Assembly (NCBI GenBank): GCA_964476595.1
Contig: CAYZCL010000133.1
Location: forward strand, 4,505-68,504
Length of the DNA: 64,000 bases
Source: JALSRD01 sp964476595
Lineage (GTDB): Bacteria > Desulfobacterota > Desulfobacteria > Desulfobacterales > JALSRD01
Reading direction: 5' to 3'
The position numbers and the translations under genes were made by a program. The notes under the pieces are model-generated. The model made no database searches. It had not been told where the DNA came from and saw nothing but the letters and a program-made list of their open reading frames with translations. Below are positions 60,362-64,000 of the stretch, in pieces (positions within the stretch are counted from its first letter, which is position 1; each line of letters begins with the position of its first letter).

Positions 60362-61225
60362 TCAGCGGGACAGGAGGAATTCCTTCAGCAAGGCCCGCCA
60401 GCGGCGGCCGGGCAGGCGGTCCGGCCGCAGCCAGATCGCGGCGAGGCAGGCGGCGCTCACCAGGACGAACCAGATCCCGCGCACCCCCCAGACCCGCAGC
60501 CGCGAGGCGTGGCGGCGCACGTAAGCCGCGTCCGAACGGAGATACAGCCACGGCCGGCTGTTGATGCGGGTGGTCAATCGGCCGATGCCGTCGGCGACCG
60601 TAAAGCGGTTTTTACCCTCGTCGGTGTAGACCGCCTCCGCCAGGGCTTTTCCCTCGAAAACCGACAGGGGAATGCGCCACAGCAGGACATCGGTGCCATA
60701 ACCGATGCGATAGAGGAAACAGGGCTGTTTCTGGCGGCCGAAGACGACTTTCAGGGCTCTCCGGCGATGGCCCAGAGGTTCCGGCAGCAACAGAACGACA
60801 TCCTGGGATGCGCGTTTGGACCGCAGGAAGAACCGCCGGCAGTACCCATGCTGCGGCCCCTTTTCCTGGAACACCGCCAGCGATGCCGCATGGGTGACAT
60901 TGCCCACGGTCAACGACAGCACCGATAGTGGCAGCGGGACATTCACCACGAACAGCAGGGCGGCAGCGGCGACGGTGATCGTGAGGCTCTGTTTGAGACG
61001 AACGCCGGCAACGACGGAAAGCCTTGAGGCCAGCCCGCGCCCCAGCAGCAGACTGACGCCCAGACAGGCCCAGAAAAACAACTGGTAAGGCGCGTGGCGA
61101 AAGAGGATCCACAGCAGTTCCGCAAAGAAAAAGACGACCAGCCCTGCCGCCAGCCCCGCCGTCGCACGCCAGGCGGCATCGGGGATGTTCTGCAGGCACG
61201 CGGCGGTATCAGGCTCCCTCTTCAC
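60362..61225 (-). CDS. Hypothetical membrane protein
   Basis: A 287-aa protein with about four N-terminal membrane helices (AGLAAGLVVFFFAELLWILF, YQLFFWACLGVSLLLGRGL, SLTITVAAAALLFVVNVPLP), a soluble part of about 130 residues (VTHAASLAVFQEKGPQHGYC, RINSRPWLYLRSDAAYVRRH) and a final helix (GIWFVLVSAACLAAIWL). Its start overlaps the end of the 759-aa membrane protein by 17 bases, so the two are co-expressed. The soluble part may handle a sugar or lipid-linked substrate together with that protein. Not recognised as a family. Confidence 0.75.
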   Translation of the reverse strand: MKREPDTAACLQNIPDAAWRATAGLAAGLVVFFFAELLWILFRHAPYQLFFWACLGVSLLLGRGLASRLSVVAGVRLKQSLTITVAAAALLFVVNVPLPLSVLSLTVGNVTHAASLAVFQEKGPQHGYCRRFFLRSKRASQDVVLLLPEPLGHRRRALKVVFGRQKQPCFLYRIGYGTDVLLWRIPLSVFEGKALAEAVYTDEGKNRFTVADGIGRLTTRINSRPWLYLRSDAAYVRRHASRLRVWGVRGIWFVLVSAACLAAIWLRPDRLPGRRWRALLKEFLLSR

Positions 61226-63488
61226 GGTCTGCCTCCCCGGTAGCGGATACGAACGAAATGTCCCTCACCTGCCACGGGTGTCGCTGGACGGCGGAAACGG
61301 GACTGCCCGCGGCATCGATCAGCTCCAGCCGTATTTCCTCGCCCTGGACACGTCCCATCTCCTCCTCCGGCAGGATGATGCGGCGGCGCTGCCATGAGGC
61401 CGTCAGCCTTCCGCGCCGCACCTCGTGATCGTTGAGCGACACGCGGAAAAAGAGCGGGCGCGGGTGTTCGAAGTCTGCATTCAGGCGGCAGCGGAAACAG
61501 AAGACGGGATGCCTTCGAAGGACATCGGTACGCACCCGGCGCGTGATGCGGGCGGCATGAAAAACCCGGCGCCGCTGGGCATACAGACAGTAGAAAGCAT
61601 CGCAGTCCAGGCGCTTCCAGTCACGCTCCAGCAGGCGCCAGGGAAAGCGGCGGTGCCATCCACGCTCCACCCAGTGCAGTGCGTCCCGGTCGATGAGGAT
61701 GTAGACCCGCGGCCAGATCTGGTACAGCCACCTGGAGATTTTCTCCATCTGCCAGCCCTTCTTCTCCCAGAAGAGCACGCGGCCGAAGTCGGCGGGCATG
61801 AATCCCGAATAGCCGTTGACGGTGTATTGAAAGCGCCCGATGGTGCTCATCAGCAGGCGGGAGTCGATATCCCGGATGTCGGCGGGCAGCCCGAAGATCA
61901 CGCTGTTTTCCGGCAGCGCCTGACTTCGGTGGATGACGCGCGACTCGAAGAGGGCGTCGTGCCGGTTGAACTTGTACGGCAGGGCGTGCACCGCTTCGAA
62001 TCCCAGGATACCGACCAGCGGCAAAAACAGCCACACCGCATATGCCCGGCGCAGCACCACCTGGTTCAGGGCGCAGCAGCCGGCGATGAGCAGGTAGGTC
62101 AGGATGACGATGGAAAAACGGGTCAGCCCGCGCACCATGGAAAAGATGGGCACCGCCTTGGAAATGTCCGCGAACGGACCCCGACTCAGCACCAGCCGGG
62201 CACCGTCCGGCCCCACCGTGATCAGGGGCCCGAGGCTGATGAAGAAACACAGCACGGCCGCCGCCGAGAGCCCGCACAGGATCTGCATGTTGCGCCCGGG
62301 GCGCGCGGGAATCCGGAGGCCAAGGGCGTACAGGACCAGGATCAAAAAAGAGAGCGGGTACAGCAACGGGTCCAGCCGATGCAGCCCGGGAATCCGCAGT
62401 CCGAGGGCATGGCACAGCACGATGCCCCAGAAGAAGCTCCACGAAACGAGCTTGCCTGTCGCCAGCCAGGCATGCCCCCGGCGAATGCTGCTCCGGCCCA
62501 GCGCCAGGCCGATACCGGCCGCGGCCAGAAAGCAGGTTGCCATTATCACCAGGGCGGTGCCCGGAAAGAGGAACGTCTCGCTCTGGCGTGTCGGCGGGGC
62601 GGTAAAAAGTGTTGCGGCCAGTTTCGCCGAATGGGTGTCGAGGTAATGCATGGGTTGCGCGTGGTGCTTGAGATAATCCACCGTCGTGCGCTGGTAGCCG
62701 GCCCGGCTGTGCAGGATGACGTAAGGGTACAGGTAGACGGCACAAACCGCCAGCACACCGGCCGCCATGATCCCCAGGCCCGCAACAAAGCGCCTGTTGC
62801 GCCGCTGTCTGTCGTGGAGCAGCACCGCCGTCAGCACCAGCGCCAACATGATCCCCACCATCAGGGTGTAGTAGAGGCAGGAGGTGGCGGCCACCCAGAA
62901 GGCCGCTACGAAAACCAGCGCACGCCGCGCTGTCGGCTGTCGCAGCCAGCGGATGAAGGCCAGCAGCATCATCGGAAAGATGAAGGCCATCTGCATGTTG
63001 AACTCTTCGTAGTAGTGCATGCGGTAGGGCAGCAGGCAGTAGACGACGGCGCCCAGGTAACCGACCGCACGGGAGAGCCGGAATTCACGCAGCAGTGCAA
63101 ACATCAGGACGCCCGACAGCGCCCAGAAAACGAGCATGGTGGCGTTGAAACTCAGGAACAGGTTTTTCGAAAACGCGTAAATGACGGCGTAGACATAGGA
63201 CTGCGGCCACAGCAGCTCGCTGAAGGCCAGGGTGTAGGCGTGGGGATAGAAGAAGTTGGCGTTGAAATCGGGGATCAGAAAACGGCCCTGGAGGATGTTG
63301 TGCGCGTTCCAGGCCATCCACTCACCCATGAGTTTGGTGTCCCAGTGCCAGGCGAGGCCGGAAGTGAAATAGGCGTACCAGGGTCTCACACAATACAAGA
63401 TGACGCCCGCCAATGCCGCGAAAAGGGCCGTCAACTCCAGAAGACGACATCCAACTTTACAGGTATTTCGCTCCGCGTCGGGTGACAT
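61209..63488 (-). CDS. Large multi-pass membrane protein, glycosyltransferase-C-like
   Basis: A 759-aa protein with about 11-13 helices in the first 500 residues and a soluble C-terminal domain of about 260. The first loop (YFTSGLAWHWDTKLMGEWMA) contains acidic residues (Asp-x-x-x-x-x-Glu) as in GT-C enzymes that use lipid-linked sugars; HYYEEFNMQMAFIFPMMLLA is a second conserved-looking segment. The C-terminal part (NGYSGFMPADFGRVLFWEKK) resembles the soluble tails of YfhO- or GT39-like proteins. It may glycosylate lipids or proteins. It overlaps the downstream hypothetical gene. Confidence 0.75.
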   Translation of the reverse strand: MSPDAERNTCKVGCRLLELTALFAALAGVILYCVRPWYAYFTSGLAWHWDTKLMGEWMAWNAHNILQGRFLIPDFNANFFYPHAYTLAFSELLWPQSYVYAVIYAFSKNLFLSFNATMLVFWALSGVLMFALLREFRLSRAVGYLGAVVYCLLPYRMHYYEEFNMQMAFIFPMMLLAFIRWLRQPTARRALVFVAAFWVAATSCLYYTLMVGIMLALVLTAVLLHDRQRRNRRFVAGLGIMAAGVLAVCAVYLYPYVILHSRAGYQRTTVDYLKHHAQPMHYLDTHSAKLAATLFTAPPTRQSETFLFPGTALVIMATCFLAAAGIGLALGRSSIRRGHAWLATGKLVSWSFFWGIVLCHALGLRIPGLHRLDPLLYPLSFLILVLYALGLRIPARPGRNMQILCGLSAAAVLCFFISLGPLITVGPDGARLVLSRGPFADISKAVPIFSMVRGLTRFSIVILTYLLIAGCCALNQVVLRRAYAVWLFLPLVGILGFEAVHALPYKFNRHDALFESRVIHRSQALPENSVIFGLPADIRDIDSRLLMSTIGRFQYTVNGYSGFMPADFGRVLFWEKKGWQMEKISRWLYQIWPRVYILIDRDALHWVERGWHRRFPWRLLERDWKRLDCDAFYCLYAQRRRVFHAARITRRVRTDVLRRHPVFCFRCRLNADFEHPRPLFFRVSLNDHEVRRGRLTASWQRRRIILPEEEMGRVQGEEIRLELIDAAGSPVSAVQRHPWQVRDISFVSATGEADREEGA

Positions 63489-63749
63489 GTTGTGGAAGAC
63501 CTCGGAATTTCGACTTTTTTCGATAGGTTCTATATTCCACAGTCGACCGGCCTGTCAAGCAAGACCACTTTGTAGTACCATTCGGTGAGAAAGAAGGTGC
63601 ACGGCGGTCCGCACCGGGTCGCCCCTTGTCAGGAGGGTGGACACCGCCGGCCGCCTTGTGCGGGAAAACGGCCTGTGTTATCAGGGGAGGAATCCGTCCC
63701 GCGGGCCGCCCAGGTTCATTTCCCGCGGCACGATGCAATCGGTATCGAC
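63489..63749. other. Divergent intergenic region
   Basis: Contains the leaders of the two divergent genes. TTCGACTTTTTTCGATAGGTTCTATATT around 63508-63535 is AT-richer than its surroundings and could hold the minus-strand promoter. No gene or clear repeat. Confidence 0.3.
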
Positions 63750-64000
63750 ATGCAAAAGAAACACGTCCTGCGTATCGGGATCCTGCTCTGCCTCTCCGGG
63801 CTTCTGTTGCTGGCCGGGGCTTACGGGTACCTGTATCTTCAGCCGGGCTCCCCGCCCGCGTCGGACACCGTGCCCGCCGACCGCGATCAGCTGGCACGGC
63901 GGATGCCCGGGGCCGTGCTGCTGTGGTCCCGAAACGGGTGGGTCACCGCCTCGCGCCTCTCCCCCTGGATGCCGCTGCAAATCACCCAGGGTGAAAATCC
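63750..64000 (+). CDS. Membrane-anchored periplasmic protein (partial)
   Basis: The first 83 codons of a gene running off the right edge. It starts MQKKHVLRIGILLCLSGLLL, an N-terminal signal anchor, then a Pro/Ser-rich linker (QPGSPPASDTVPADRDQLAR), then PGAVLLWSRNGWVTASRLSP and PLQITQGEN, which look like beta-propeller (TolB-like) repeats. No strong ribosome site is seen. It is divergent from the glycosyltransferase-like gene. The family cannot be settled from this fragment. Confidence 0.55.
   Translation, partial: MQKKHVLRIGILLCLSGLLLLAGAYGYLYLQPGSPPASDTVPADRDQLARRMPGAVLLWSRNGWVTASRLSPWMPLQITQGEN

Overview
The window looks like the chromosome of a GC-rich anaerobic Desulfobacterota (deltaproteobacterial, sulfate-reducer-like) bacterium. 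The clues are a complete hgcAB mercury-methylation pair, FmdE-type and molybdopterin-binding proteins with a ModE-type regulator, a sulfide:quinone-oxidoreductase-like flavoprotein, a sigma-54 regulator with its own -24/-12 promoter, two branched-chain-amino-acid-type ABC systems, and a permease that appears to contain selenocysteine. This assignment rests on gene content read by eye; no search was run.

Layout. 1-4.75 kb: a thiamin operon on the minus strand (thiM-thiE-thiL-thiD, then an ABC ATPase and permease), led by a TPP riboswitch with an intrinsic terminator. 4.8-5.9 kb: an ACT-domain protein and a methyltransferase. 6.0-8.0 kb: a MarR-family gene, hgcA and hgcB behind a promoter overlapped by a near-perfect palindrome. 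8.0-10.4 kb: a small decaying island (RHH/RelE toxin-antitoxin, an unrecognised cysteine-containing protein, wrecked HigBA). It lies between intact hgcB and a 219-bp degenerate second copy of the hgcB 3' end. 10.6-13.0 kb: a P1B metal ATPase and its ArsR regulator. 13.2-16.05 kb: an ECF sigma, its probable anti-sigma, a lipoprotein with a related C-terminal fold, and a secreted protein with a Gly/Asp/Met/His repeat tail. 16.5-20.8 kb: UspA, an SLC13 transporter with an extra periplasmic domain, and membrane proteins.

20.9-25.3 kb: a hypothetical protein, an AhpD-like protein and the methionine genes metY-metX-metW. 25.5-31.3 kb: DUF1641 and SQR-like proteins, a molybdopterin-binding protein, two FmdE-type proteins, ModE and a TauE-type permease. 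31.5-36 kb: a rhodanese, a MauE/DoxX-type protein, a COG0701 permease with an in-frame UGA at a normally Cys position, an ArsR regulator, a CPKC thioredoxin-like protein and a DUF4405 membrane protein. 36.3-39.1 kb: an ArsR-like gene and a SpoIIE-type phosphatase sensor. 39.4-48.05 kb: a lower-GC segment bounded on both sides by broken IS transposases, carrying a liv-type ABC operon in which the LivM permease is fused to an alpha/beta hydrolase and is followed by an XRE regulator.

48.0-51.8 kb: a sigma-54 PAS regulator, a divergent porin-like gene with a sigma-54 promoter, and a small cysteine protein. 52.4-53.2 kb: a hydrolase. 53.5-60.4 kb: a urocanate/formiminoglutamate degradation operon ending in a liv-type ABC transporter without a binding protein. 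60.4-63.5 kb: two membrane proteins. From 63.75 kb a partial gene runs off the edge.

Strongest leads: (i) the candidate selenocysteine permease with a hairpin in the right place for a bacterial SECIS; (ii) hgcAB with a MarR gene, an operator and a duplicated, decayed hgcB end; (iii) the LivM-hydrolase fusion operon on an IS-bounded segment; (iv) the ECF-sigma operon ending in the repeat protein. No tRNA, rRNA or CRISPR array was seen.
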